A stretch of DNA of 64,000 bases from Mesostigma viride (Eukaryota; Streptophyta; Mesostigmatophyceae; Mesostigmatales; Mesostigmataceae). Location of the stretch: the NCBI GenBank assembly GCA_009746045.1, contig RPFO01002154.1, positions 46,001 to 110,000 of the forward strand, given 5' to 3'. This document shows, piece by piece, positions 1-11,749 of the stretch. A program made the translations under genes and the position numbers. A model generated the notes under the pieces. The model saw only the letters and a list, made by a program, of their open reading frames with translations, was not told where the DNA came from and did no database searches. The first letter of the stretch is position 1. Each line of letters starts with the position of its first letter.

Positions 1-3
1 GAG

Positions 4-290
4 TACGGTGTCTTATTCCTGCAAACGTCAAATACGGTATTTCATGCCTGCAAACGTCAACACGGTATTTTATGCCTGCACACGTCGACGCGGTATTTTA
101 TGCCTGCAAACGTCAAATACGGTATTTCATGCCTGCAAACATCAACACGGTATTTTATGCCTGCACACGTCGACGCGGTATTTCATGCCTGCAAACTTCA
201 ATACTGCATTTTATGCCTGCAAACGTCAACACGGTATTTTCTGCCGGCAAACGTCAGTACGGTATTTTTTATGCCTGCACTCGTCTCCTT
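4..290. repeat. 28-bp minisatellite with 84-bp higher-order unit
   Basis: About ten tandem copies of a 28-bp unit built around CGGTATTTYATGCCTGCA. Three slightly different units recur in the same order, so an 84-bp higher-order period is visible (compare about 30-113 with about 114-197). It probably lies in an intron of the WD40 gene that continues to the right. There are no unique spacers, so it is not a CRISPR array. Confidence 0.85.
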
Positions 291-1128
291 TGTCAAGGTT
301 GTATTGGTCATCCTCATGGCTGTCCCATCGATAGATACCTCGCACACAGCTGCATTACTAAAGGATGGGAAGCCGTAAGTCATACCATTCCTCTTGGTGG
401 GTAAGGGCTGGTGGTGCAACTGCTCGTTGACAAGGGTTTATCTCGTTGCATCGCGGAGCCATCGTAGCCCCATGCATGGGTAGTGTGGTGGACAAACAGC
501 GGTGGCATGCCTGCCACGCCCACGCAAGGTGGGCCCTGTTTCCTTGGAGTAGCTGCTTCCACTCCCAGTGCATCTCCCCAGTTGGCGTCCGCCAGCTCAA
601 TGGTGCGCAGGCGCTCCGGACCCAGCCACCTGTGCACAACTCTTTTCTGGCCACTGGCCCTCCTGTGCATGGCCGTGGCCCCTCTGGAATGCTTTCCAAG
701 GGCGTATGGATACTCCGTGGGCTCGTGTTCAACGTGGCCGCGTATACATGATCTGGCCAGGGCACACCCCACCCGTTATACTGGTTTCAACCCTCACACC
801 CCTCACACCCCTCACACCCCTACTGCCCCTAATACCCGTATCACCTCTTGCATGCGCTTCCCCCCGCCTTTCCCCTACTCCGTCACACGCTGAGTGCGTC
901 CTGGTGGATCCGTGCGGTACCCGCAATATGCAAACAAGGCTCATGTCTGATATCTGTGTAGTGGTTCAATGCAAACACACTCATTCCTAATCAATATCGG
1001 TTTAGTTGTCATGGTAGTTTGCAAACAGGCTCGTGTCTAACTAAGATCTTTGTAGTTGCTATATGGAAACAGGCTCATGAATATCTGTGTAGTCCTACCC
1101 TCTCTGCCCGGCTCTCCACCGCCCCCAG
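291..1128. other. probable intron sequence left of the first secure WD40-gene exon
   Basis: I see no secure gene here. A GTAAGT donor-like site at 375 follows a short open stretch (about 294-374) that could be an upstream exon, but its phase cannot be tested. A CTCACACCC-type simple repeat lies near 783-825. The open frames at 380-772 on the minus strand match no family I recognise. Confidence 0.3.
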
Positions 1129-4100
1129 GTGATCGCCAATGTGGCCCTGCGGTCCCTGTGCCTCGACTGGGCACTGGAGCACGGGATGGCATCCCTCTTG
1201 TCCCGCTACTGCGAGCAGGCCAAGCAGGCGGAGCCGTCACAGGATGAGGTGCTGGCTGCCGCCACCGCCGCTGCCGCTGCCCCCGGCCAGTTGTCTGGGG
1301 ACGATGAACGCGATTGTGGTGGTGGTGCAGGGCCGGCAGTTGGGCCTAGAGTGGGGGTGGAGCTGACGGGAGTGGGGCTACTTGCGGGCATGGATGGGGA
1401 GCAAGGGAGTCAGGTATGTCGGCTTCTACTACTAATTACTATCATTATAATTACTGTTCATTACTGTTTTAAATATTACTATGATTATCATACTATTATT
1501 GCTATTGTGATCCTCGTCCCTCTTTTGGAAGGACTCTGTCTCTCCGAGTTGGAGGCCACACCTTGTCTTCCCTCGGTGCAATGAGGGGCGTCCCTGTGGG
1601 GATGGCTCTCTCCTTTACCCTCGCGTTCTCTCCGTTCTACAGTATAGCGGACGCGCGACATTAGGGCGGCCACCCGGTGGTGAACGGGTTGTTGTGAACG
1701 GGTTGTTGTGAACGGGTTGTTGTGAACGGGTTGTTGTGGATGTCTTGTTGTGAATGGCTTGTTGTGAATGGCTTGTTGTGAATGGCTTGTTGTGAATGGC
1801 TTGTTGTGATTTGCTTGTTGTGAATGGGTCGTTGGAAGCTGCCAGCTGCGTTTGCCCGCTCTGTGGTGGCCCCCTCGTGCCCATGTGCCCAGCCACTGGC
1901 TACATCAGGCGTTTTAGCAATAATGTCAAATGCTTTGATAACAGGCGCATAGGATGTACGCCATCAATTTGTTGCGCTCACATCAAAATGTTCTGTCCTG
2001 CTCTGCCCTCTTGTCCCTCCCCCATCGCTCGCATGTGCCCATGCATGCACACATCAGCGGCGGTACACCCTGAGGCAGCTGATCCCCAAAGGCACGTTGT
2101 CGGGCCACCGCGAACCCGTGACGGCGATGGTCGTGGTGGGCCCCATACTTGTATCGTCGTCCGAAGACGGAACGATTAAGGTAAGCCAGTCTGCCATGCG
2201 GTCTAGTATACGTATTGCACAATAATGATAACTATCCCTATCTTTGTTAATAAGCAATTTACCTAGTTATGATGTGTAGTTTACGCTTTATCATCAGGAA
2301 TTGGAAAACTGGCACTGCTCTTCTTTGCACATACTCGGCGAATTGTGTGGTACCTGGATCCTCTATGCATTGCGCATTGCGACTGGAGTCTGTCTGACCA
2401 TGACTTTTACGTGTGAGTGTCCCACCGCACACTCTTGTAAAGTACCACTAAGCAGGATGCATAATCCTCGTGTCTTTTTTGTTGAATCCAGCAAGACGTA
2501 CCTTGGAGCGTGACAGGGCGCTTTGCATCGGCCTCGTTCGCACGGATGCGGATGTCATCTTTGAAGAAGGAGAGACCCAAACGTAGCGACGATTACTACC
2601 ACCAGACTAGTGACACGACTACGTTGCCATGGGGGTGCAAGAACAACAAGTGTGCACGTGGGCTTGCTCGTTTTCCTGAAGAGGCCAGATATTGTGCTTT
2701 CATTGCTGTGGGCTGCTTCGTTGGAAAATCGTGGCAGGGCCTTGGCAGGCCAGTCCTGATGACGAGAAACTAAGTAATCAATCAACTGGTGACATCAATG
2801 GAGTCGTATGAACTTGCCTGAACCCTGCCTTCTTTTGCACATCTCTGGGGCTGTGTTCCCTTCCCCCTTCCCCCCTGCTGTTCCACCAGCTGTGGGACCT
2901 GCAGGGCTCGCGAGGATGCCTCGCCACCGCGCGCGCGACCCACCATAGCTCCGGGGTGGTGGCCATGGCGGTGGTGGGCGACACGGTGTTCACGTGCGGA
3001 GGGGACCAGGTCGTGCGGGTAGGTGGAGTGAACCCTACCAGTGTAGACGAAGATGAAGTGACTGGTTGTGCGGGTAGTCGAACATGGCAGCAGAGATAAA
3101 GCAATGGGTCTAGCAGATGTGAGTGGGTCGAGTGCGTACCGTGTGCCACGATAGCTGCTTGAGGGACGGTGGAATCGGGATGTCAAGCGTCTGTGGGGTG
3201 GGGTTTACTAGGCAGGCAGGTGTCACTGGCTTGCATGGCTGGGCATGCACGTGCACATCGTGTGAAGCCGTGCAGTAGGGCGTGTGACATCGGCTAGAGC
3301 GCATGTCCTACCTGTCTTACATTACGGCATATAAGTTTCAAGTGATGTTTAGGAAATATCTACCGATCAAAAACGCTTTTGTTGTTGCTGGCTCCCTAAT
3401 CGCTTGCCGTTGATGTTCATGCAAACGGACCCTTCAACTTTGCATGCCCGTTTGCGTCTGACCCTTGCCACTCTGGCACTTGGCCGCACCCACCCTGCCA
3501 GATGTGGGGCCGACTGCCACAGCTGGAAGCCGCCGGCGCCCTCTCAGGGACCACCCCCTGCGTCACCTGCATGGCCGGCAGCTCATCGCTGGGCATGCTG
3601 GCTAGCGGGTCGGGGACGGGGGCGGTCAAGGTGAGTAGTGCTGACAAAACGCATACTGGGGGCGTGCGATGGTACATGGCAAGGGGCAAAGTGTGGCCAT
3701 GTGCTGGTACATGGCAAGGGGCAAGGTGTGGCCATGTGCAGGTACATGGCAAGGGGCAAGATGTGGCCATGTGCTGGTACATGGCAAGGGGCAAGTTGTG
3801 GCCATGTCTTGGCAAAAACTGTGTGACATTCCCAATAGACTCGGATGCCACGCGGTGGGCGAGTGGCCAGCGTGATGAACCCAACAGACATGAACCAAAT
3901 AGACATGAATCAAATAGACATGAACCAAATAGACATGAATCAAAGAGACATGAATCAAATAGACATGAATCAAATAGACATGAATCAAATAGACATGAAT
4001 CAAATAGACATGAATCAAATATAGACATGAACCATGCAAATAGACATGAACCAAGTAGACATGAATCAAATAGACATGAATCAAATAGACATGAATCAAA

Positions 4101-7100
4101 TAGACATGAATCAAATATAGACATGAACCATGCAAATAGACATGAACCAAATAGACATGAATAAAATAGACATGAATCAAATAGATTAGGATACCACGCA
4201 CCAAATCGATTAGGGTATCACGCAGAAGGAAGGTGCTGTGAGACCATCGGGAGCACAAGTCGGTGGGTGGTGACAGAACTAAGCACTGCGTGAACCTCGA
4301 TGTTCAGAATGCGGGACCAGGTTGTTGATCCCTTGGTGTGTGACATTCATGAACTGTGGGCCATATGTCAACTGGCAAAGGAGCTGGTTAGCCATCCATG
4401 GTTGTGGTCTGTAACAATCCATGACATGCCAAAATCCTGGCGGGATCGCGTTGCTGGATGTTGAGCGTTAATTGTTTGGCCGGATGGCTCATGGTTGTAA
4501 AGGGTGTGGTGATTTAAATCAGGCTTGTTCATGGCGAAGGGCCAGGCGCCCAGCTTCTGGGACGTATCACTTTATCAGTTTAGTTATTTTGCAAAGCTGC
4601 ATGTGGTGGTTCACCGCGTGCCTGGCTAGGCTCTCTTCTCTGCGCAGGACTCGGTGTCCCAAACGCAATGATGCTGTTGTTGGCATGCTACTACGACCCA
4701 CTTGTATGGAATGCCTGCCACTTGGATATGTCCCATGCCATCTTGCACACGACCATCTCCGCGTGGCGGCGGCCCAACCTCATGCCGTCGATGCCACGAC
4801 TGCCCGATATGGCAGCTGTGGCCGCTGACCCCCTTTGCTGTGGCCGCTGCCCCTTGCATGCGCAGCTGTGGACGCTGACGCCCTTTGTCGGCCTGCATCG
4901 AGAGGAGGCCCGCGGCCATGAGCATCCTGTGCGGTCCATGGTCTTTGCACGCCGCCAGCTTGTGACGTCGTCGGAAGATAACACAGTCAAGGTGGGCAAG
5001 CTGGATAGGACATGGGGGTTCACTGGCTCACTCGGTCAACAGCTTGTTGATACTATGCCGCACGCGGCACCATTATTCTCACTACTGCATGCTTTACTTT
5101 GTGAGCGCGGCACCATTATTCTCACTGCTGCATGGTTTACTTTGTGAGCGCGGCACCATTATTCTCGCCTACTGCATGGTTTACTTTGTAACGGTATGCT
5201 AGTGGCAAGCAAACCCAGTTCTTGTCATTTTGCGCGTGCCTCTGGTGTGAGGGCCACGGGGTGCAAACTGCCTGCCTGAGTAGGTACCTTTCATATCTAA
5301 CGATGCAGAACCGTAGGGTGCAAACTGCACGAGTAGGTACCTGTCATATCTAATGATGCAGAGCCGTAGCATGCAAACTGCTTGGATGTAGGTAGCTTCA
5401 CTCCTTCAGTTGTTGTACGGCAAGTGAGCGCTTGTTAATGTGGACTTTGAGCTCCATGCGCCGCTAGTTCAGCGGCTGGCCGATATTTTTTGTTTGTAGC
5501 AGTTATGATATTACAATCATGGGTAGCAGTCGTGTTATTAGAATTGATAGCAGTCATGCTTTTAGAATTGATAGCAGTCGTGCTATTGGAATCGATAGCA
5601 GTCATGCTGCTTTACTCCCCCCTGATGCGAACGAAGCTCTGAATCATGATGCATCAGTTAGCCTCTACCCTGGTGCCTTGGGATCGCAAGACCCTGATGG
5701 CCAACGGGCAACGCCTGCCTGCCTGCCCAACACCGCAAGGCAAGCACGCACAGGCGCAAGGCAAGCACTCACGGCTATACTAGCGCAGTCGGGCATCCGC
5801 CTTGTACTACCATACGACACTCTTTCTACCACTGTGAGCATCGGGTTTGGCCCCAGAATACGAGATTTGGGGAAAAAGATCCGCGTTCAGAGAAAGGTTG
5901 TTGCAGTGCGCTTGCCTGCTAATCAGCTTGCGTCACAGGAGCGCACTCTGGGGCCGCCAGCATAGGGGACTTCAAAGGCATGCAGTGAAGCATTGGTCAC
6001 TCAAGCGCTATACTGTGGGCAGTAGGTGCCGACCTGAAAGCATAACGACTGCCTTTGGGGCTTGTTTGCCTGGGTCCATGTCTGCTTGGTTGAGCTGACT
6101 TCACTAGCTGCCATCACCCTACTACGCGCTGCGCCACGCCTTACCGCTGACTCATCGGGCACCCTCCTCCCCCTGGTTCCAAGCTGCCAGCCCTCTGCCC
6201 ATGAACCGTGGCATTTCACGCGCGTTGGTCAAACCTGTCATGCTAAGTGCGCACATCTACCACCACGCCTGCCCCACGCCTTCCCAACCCTAACCCCCCC
6301 AAACCCAGCCACCCAAAACCAACCACCCGGGTTAAACACACGCACTCACGCAAACCCAACCGCCCGCACCCTACCCAGCTGTGGGCGCTGCCAGAGCTCC
6401 ATCCCCTGGTCGTACTTCGCGGCCACACCAGCACGGTCACCTGTGTCGCGGTCACGCTGCGGTGGCGCGATGGGGGGGCGGACGATGGGGGCGACAACAA
6501 TGGTCAGGCCAGCACGGGCGATGGTGCGGGGGCGGATGAGCTCATTTGCAGCGGGTCGGAGGATCGCACGGTCAAGGTCCGTGTGGTCACTGTACCACTG
6601 GGAATGCACTTTATTTTTAAACTATTCAAGTTGCCTCCAGTGTTTTGGAAGGACTCAGAGGCCCGCATGGGCAAGGTGTGGTCACTGTACGAACACTGTA
6701 CTAAACATATGTGAATACTTCTATGTTAATACTATGCATTTCACCGTCACTATCTCTTTGTAGCGGGTCAGAGGACCGCACTTCCTGTGCGTGATCACTG
6801 TACACTGCACTGCTCTTCAACATTACCCCACGCGTCAGCGGTGGCTTTGAAGACCACGTGGTTATGATGTGTTGTTATGATGCGGGAATGCGGCACAGGA
6901 AATCTCTGACCGTGGTTCGGCACTGGAGGGCACCGTCCCATCCAGCGTCCACGATGGCTTGCCCCTGTTTCCCCACCACCGAGTTCTCCAGCGGGTGACT
7001 TAGCGTCTGGCCTCCGGCTGTCTAGCTAGCACACGGCTCTTCAAGGTGAGCAGCCAAGGTGGGCCCCCAACTTGCCTGCCACAGGGACGGTCGCAAGCAC

Positions 7101-10100
7101 AGAACACGCCGGACATAACAGAACGCTGCTGTTGGAGCCCTACCTAACTATCACCCCTTTAAGAGAAGGGAGCTGGTCCATTGCATCGTTGAACGTGTGG
7201 GCCCTAAGAGGTGCTTCCTTCATAGTTTTCTTTTGTCCTTCTAACACTAGTGTGTTGCTTGTCCTGTGAGGGGGCACCGTCTGCCCCTGGCCCCACCCTG
7301 GCAGGTGTGGGACGCCAGCACCCACCGCAGCGTGGCCACCGTGACGGGCAACACCGCCGAGGTCTACGCGCTGGCCGCGGATGCAGAGTCAGGGACGATC
7401 ATCAGCGGCGCTGCCTATGGGGTCATCAAGGTGGGTGGGTCGAGGCATCAAGGTGGGCTGGCTAAGTCAGGAGACTGGGGCTTGCTTTGGGGGCTGGGGG
7501 GTTGTTGTGGAGAGAATGGTTGTAGAGAGTGAGGTGTGCGGGAAGAAACGGCGCGAATGTGGGGCGGCATGTTGCATGCGTGTTGCAGAGGGATATGTAT
7601 ACATAAGGCGTATTGAAGCTATTCTTCATATCTACTCTATCTAAAATTTTAGTTTTCTGACATCTCCGTGTCATGTGAGCCTGATAAGACACTAGCAAAG
7701 TATCAGATCACATCTGGGTGTCGACGGCTCGAGTGGGCCCAGGTATTACCCGCCACAACGACATGTTCCCACCACCACGCCGCCCTTGCCCTCTGGGGAC
7801 ACTGGCAGTGCTGGTGGTGGGAATGTGTCGTTGGGGATGGTGGCGGTGTGTGTGTGTGGGGTGACGTGTCGTTGTAGCAGGGGATGCCTGGGGAAGTGTT
7901 GGGTACTAGCTGTGTACGTTAACAATCTACTACTACTATTAAATTAGTGTGCATTGACAATCTATTACTGCTATTTTATTAGTATACGATAACAATCTAA
8001 TAGTACTATCTTATTAGTGTACGTTAACAATCTATTACTACTATTTTGTTAGTGTACGTTAATAATACTCGTTGACCACCGATGGAATCTTCACGGACGC
8101 GGATTCCCATCCCAGCAGGGTGAACTTATTGGCCCAGGGCACTCTTTGCTCTTGATCCCGCTGAGATTGCTGATGGTGCTGATGGTGCTGATGGTGCTGA
8201 TGGTGCTGATGGTGCTGATGGTGCTGATGGTGCTGATGGTGCTGATGGTGCTGATGGTGCTGATGGTGCTGATGGTGCTGATGGTGCTGATGGTGCTGAT
8301 GGTGCTGATGGTGCTGATGGTGCTGATGGTGCTGATGGTGCTGATGGTGCTGATGGTGCTGATGGTGCTGATGGTGCTGATGGTGCTGATGGTGCTGATG
8401 GTGCTGATGGTGCTGATGGTGCTGATGGTGCTGATGGTGCTGATGGTGCTGATGGTGCTGATGGTGCTGATGGTGCTGATGGCGCTGATGGTGCTGATGG
8501 CGCTGATGGTGGTGATGGTGCTGATGGTGCTGATGGTGCTGATGGTGCTGATGGCGCTGATGGTGCTGATGGCGCTGATGGTGGTGATGGTGCTGATGGT
8601 GCTGATGGTGCTGATGGTGCTGATGGTGCTGATGGTGCTGATGGTGCTGATGGTGCTGATGGTGCTGATGGTGCTGATGGCGCTGATGGTGCTGATGGTG
8701 CTGATGGTGCTGATGGTGCTGATGGTGCTGATGGTGCTGATGGTGCTGATGGTGCTGATGGTGCTGATGGTGCTGATGGTGCTGATGGTGCTGATGGTGC
8801 TGATGGTGCTGATGGTGCTGATGGTGCTGATGGTGCTGATGGTGCTGATGGTGCTGATGGTGCTGATGGTGCTGATGGTGCTGATGGTGCTGATGGTGCT
8901 GATGGTGCTGATGGTGCTGATGGTGCTGATGGTGCTGATGGTGCTGATGGTGCTGATGGTGCTGATGGTGCTGATGGTGCTGATGGTGCTGATGGTGCTG
9001 ATGGTGCTGATGGTGCTGATGGTGCTGATGGTGCTGATGGTGCTGATGGTGCTGATGGTGCTGATGGTGCTGATGGTGCTGATGGTGCTGATGGTGCTGA
9101 TGGTGCTGATGGTGCTGATGGTGCTGATGGTGCTGATGGTGCTGATGGTGCTGATGGTGCTGATGGTGCTGATGGTGCTGATGGTGCTGATGGTGCTGAT
9201 GGTGCTGATGGTGCTGATGGTGCTGATGGTGCTGATGGTGCTGATCGTGCTGATCGTGCGGTGCGCAGGCATGGGATCCAGAGACGGGCCGCTGCCTGGC
9301 GACGGCCAGCGGCGCAGCAGGGGGTCTGGTCAAGGTGCTTGCATCTGCGCCGTTCCAGCGGACGCTGCTGAGCAGCTCCTCGGAGAGTGGGGGCATACAG
9401 GTGAGGGAGAGGGGGTGCATGTGCAGTGACGGGGAGATACAAATGTGGTGGGGGCAGGGAGGTTGCATGAGTGTAAACAGAAAGGTGAGATGGCAGGGAA
9501 AATGAGGCATAGGGCAAACAAGCGAGGTGAGGGGGTATGCGAGGCATAAGGGCGTATAGGTGAGGCGAGGGGGGGGGGTTCAGGAGTGGGGACCTTCCGA
9601 TGAGGTGGAGGCAAGGAGGCACATCCATGGCATGGCAGTTGTAATGTGGGTATTGATGGTGGTATTATTATATCCCCCTCTAGATCGTGGTATTATTATA
9701 TGCCCCTCTAGCCGACTATATGGTTGGGGCATGATGCAGACGCTGTTCGTAACTTTCGTGTAATTAGTTTTTTTCATGAGATTAAGAGCATAGTACTCTG
9801 TGGCATGCCCATGCGCATGACACGCAAGTACTTTATTAGTTATCGTGGTATGGTTGTGTACGTCTAGCCTTGGTGTGGGGAAGCGCTGAAGTGGATGCTG
9901 ATTGTTCTTGACTAGCAGGAATCGTTGGTAATACTAGCCTAGTATTGGACAACGCACTATGCACAGCTGTATGGCCATTTTTCGCATGGCAGACCCTCAT
10001 TTTTCGGGTCCCAGTGACTGGGGTGTTTTGTGGCTGGGTAGTGAGAGTGACAGGGAGACAGCACAGGTGCTGGGTTAGTCCTCATGGGACAGCGTACTGG

Positions 10101-11153
10101 GGAGATGGTTGTAAAAGGAAAGGTCAGAAAGTGCGAGCATCACTCTATGACCGGTGTTTATAGACAAGGATGACAAGGGAAGCGATGCTTACTCAGCGTA
10201 GCTCAGCGTAGCTCAGCGTAGCTCAGCGTAGCTCAGCGTAGCTCAGCGTAGCTCAGCGTAGCTCAGCGTAGCTCAGCGTAGCTCAGCGTAGCTCAGCGTA
10301 GCTCAGCGTAGCTCAGTGTAGCTCAGCGTAGCTCAGCGTAGCTCAGCGTAGCTCAGCGTAGCTCAGCGTAGCTCAGCGTAGCTCAGCGTAGCTCAGCGTA
10401 GCTCAGCGTAGCTCAGCGTAGCTCAGCGTAGCTCAGCGTAGCTCAGCGTAGCTCAGCGTAGCTCAGCGTAGCTCAGCGTAGCTCAGCGTAGCTCAGTGTA
10501 GCTCAGCGTAGCTCAGCGTAGCTCAGCGTAGCTCAGCGTAGCTCAGCGTAGCTCAGTGTAGCTCAGCGTAGCTCAGCGTAGCTCAGTGTAGCTCAGCGTA
10601 GCTCAGCGTAGCTCAGCGTAGCTCAGCGTAGCTCAGCGTAGCTCAGCGTAGCTCAGCGTAGCTCAGCGTAGCTCAGCGTAGCTCAGCGTAGCTCAGCGTA
10701 GCACTTGGCGCTGCTCCATTGGGAAATGAGAGGCGTCGGGCAGCTGTCAACCCAAACATGGCACTGTCTGGTTTGGGGCTTGGGGGGGCAACCATCTTCT
10801 TGATTGGAGTATCAAGATAGAAGCAGTGTCAATGAGACAACCAGCGCAGGCCTGAGAATAATTGCAGCACGCATGTGGGGACTAAAAAGGGGTGGGCTTG
10901 CGATAATGTTGGAAAGGGGACGGGGGTTTGAGGTGAGCTGGGCACCCTTATGCAGGCTTGTAATCCTAATTTTGTAGTCACCGTGTGGCTATATTTTTCC
11001 CAACACCGAATCCCTTGCTGCCTCTTCTTTGTTCCATGGGATTTCGTTGCCTTGCCTTGCAACAACTCATCCATCGTGTGGATGCATTGTGTCCCTTGCC
11101 ATGTTCTATCCACCCGTCATCTCTTGCTGCAGATATGGGGCATGCTAGGTTAG
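1129..11153 (+). CDS. WD40-repeat protein, 3' nine exons of a gene that probably starts left of the window
   Basis: Exons read as 1129-1413, 2058-2180, 2890-3018, 3502-3630, 4866-4991, 6379-6576, 7305-7430, 9269-9400 and 11133-11153; every internal junction is phase 0. Exon one (95 codons) is helical and Ala-rich and I cannot name it. Exons two to eight (41-66 codons) each end in a WD40 core such as SSEDGTIK, SSEDNTVK or GSEDRTVK, and the next exon opens with the matching strand (LWDL, MWGR, LWTL, LWAL, VWDA, AWDP). Introns therefore cut every blade at the same place. This gives seven blades, a full beta-propeller, closed by the last exon (IWGMLG then TAG). Exon 6379-6576 has an acidic Asp/Gly loop of about 24 extra residues. 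Such propellers are usually protein-binding platforms; the specific partner cannot be read. The weakest splice site is GTCCGT after 6576. The 5' end is not in view. Confidence 0.8.
1680..1836. repeat. 15-bp minisatellite in WD40 intron 1
   Basis: About ten copies of a 15-bp unit, first GAACGGGTTGTTGTG and then GAATGGCTTGTTGTG, in the intron 1414-2057. The change of variant half-way suggests local expansion of two related units. Confidence 0.85.
3673..3812. repeat. 35-bp tandem repeat, four copies
   Basis: Four 35-bp copies beginning TACATGGCAAGGGGCAA and containing TGTGGCCATG, in the WD40 intron 3631-4865. Confidence 0.85.
3876..4185. repeat. 15-bp minisatellite (AATCAAATAGACATG)
   Basis: About twenty copies of a 15-bp unit with AATC/AACC variants. 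A longer variant block containing ATATAGACATGAACCATGC occurs twice (near 4018 and 4114), so part of the array was duplicated as a larger segment. Two decayed copies of an ATTAGG-containing unit follow to about 4220. Intronic. Confidence 0.85.
5061..5400. repeat. two adjacent imperfect tandem repeats
   Basis: At 5061-5190 a roughly 43-bp unit (GCGGCACCATTATTCTC...) occurs three times. At 5255-5400 a unit of about 57 bp containing TGCAAACTGC and GTAGGTA occurs three times with divergence. Both are in the WD40 intron 4992-6378. Confidence 0.7.
5524..5612. repeat. 24-bp tandem repeat
   Basis: Three and a half copies of a 24-bp unit starting AGCAGTCRTG, alternating CGTG and CATG variants. Intronic. 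Confidence 0.75.
6668..6812 (+). repeat. decayed duplicates of an exon/donor edge
   Basis: Two partial copies of the 3' edge of exon 6379-6576 lie in the following intron. GCAAGGTGTGGTCACTGTAC near 6670 and GCGGGTCAGAGGACCGCAC near 6763 match 6551-6598, including the bases around the donor. The second copy has lost the GTCAAGGT junction. Confidence 0.6.
7916..8062. repeat. 35-bp AT-rich tandem repeat, four copies
   Basis: Four 35-bp units starting ACGTTAACAATCTA and ending TTAGTGT or TTAGTAT, in WD40 intron 7431-9268. Confidence 0.85.
8169..9257. repeat. 9-bp array (CTGATGGTG)n, about 120 copies
   Basis: Nearly perfect 9-bp repeat ending only about 11 bases before the acceptor of WD40 exon 9269-9400. 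Interrupting variants are CTGATGGCG and GTGATGGTG. One block holding three variants occurs twice (about 8480-8515 and 8552-8587), showing segmental duplication inside the array. Because 9 is divisible by 3, several frames are open throughout and give false long proteins (His/Gln, Thr/Ile/Ser, Ser/Ala/Pro or Met/Val/Leu repeats). I read it as intronic. Confidence 0.93.
9401..10190. other. intron sequence, no gene seen
   Basis: First part of WD40 intron 9401-11132. It has short GT/GAGG-rich stretches and two copies of TGGTATTATTATATCCCC-like sequence near 9660-9710. Nothing else was recognised. Confidence 0.5.
10191..10702. repeat. 10-bp array (GCTCAGCGTA)n, about 51 copies
   Basis: Very regular 10-bp repeat in the last WD40 intron. 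Four units read TGTA instead of CGTA (near 10317, 10497, 10557, 10587), spaced 180, 60 and 30 bp apart. That spacing suggests growth by copying multi-unit blocks. There are no spacers, so it is not CRISPR. Confidence 0.93.
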
Positions 11154-11745
11154 CAAGAACCCGGAATCGTTGGTTTCCTCCGTTCATTAATTAATTAAGA
11201 CACGTGACTGCCTCCGTTCATGTGTAACGGTAAAGAGGTTTCTATGTTGAAGCAGCTGAGCCACGAGCCGCTGGAGCAAACCGCACCCTCAGCATGCTGC
11301 GTACTGCATTCGGCATCTGTTTATGTCGCAACGACTCAGTGACCTGGCTGGCATGCCGGCGCCCGGATTCATTCATTAGTTAATTTACACGTAGACTGCG
11401 TCACATGAGCATAAGTCCTTGGTGAGATGGAATTTGGAATGCGCTGGAGGCATATTTAGCCGGACTAGCGTTCCCGCGGGTATATCCAAGATCATCTAAT
11501 ATCCAAGTTGAAATTTTCTATGTTTGGATAGCTCATGCAAACTAGATACTGCTGGGTTTATGGACCCCAAAGCCCCAACCTAGCTGCATGTTGAGTCTGT
11601 GCATGTAACTCTCCATGCGGCAATGGCAGCTTATATATTTTTTCTAAGATCAGTTAATTTAGTTTTTAATTAATTAATTAGTCTCGTGTCCCCGTTGCCC
11701 AGGGGACCACGGAGCACTGAACTCCCCAATAATTTAAGATATAGT
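11154..11745. other. intergenic region with a reversed LINE 3' tail
   Basis: No gene seen. Near 11668-11715 there is a TTAA tail followed on the minus strand by the LINE-A terminal hairpin: stem GTCCCC/GGGGAC at 11688-11707, with a larger loop than usual. Confidence 0.5.
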
Positions 11746-11749
11746 GGAA

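Noticed and set aside
4-290. CRISPR-like regular 28-bp repeats
   Set aside because: Units are directly adjacent with no unique spacers, and the host is eukaryotic; it is a minisatellite.
380-772. 130-codon minus-strand frame as a gene
   Set aside because: No recognisable domain; several overlapping frames are open in this GC-rich stretch and it probably lies in a WD40-gene intron.
8169-9257. Chi-like recombination signal (GCTGATGG)
   Set aside because: Differs from bacterial Chi and has no established role in eukaryotic nuclei.
8146-9628. Long open frames giving His/Gln, Thr/Ile/Ser, Ser/Ala/Pro or Met/Val/Leu repeats
   Set aside because: They are the 9-bp array read in several frames on both strands; several are open at once and none shows non-repeat protein sequence of a known family.
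10191-10702. Possible CRISPR or replication-origin iteron array
   Set aside because: Uniform 10-bp tandem units without spacers, inside an intron; no origin-associated features.
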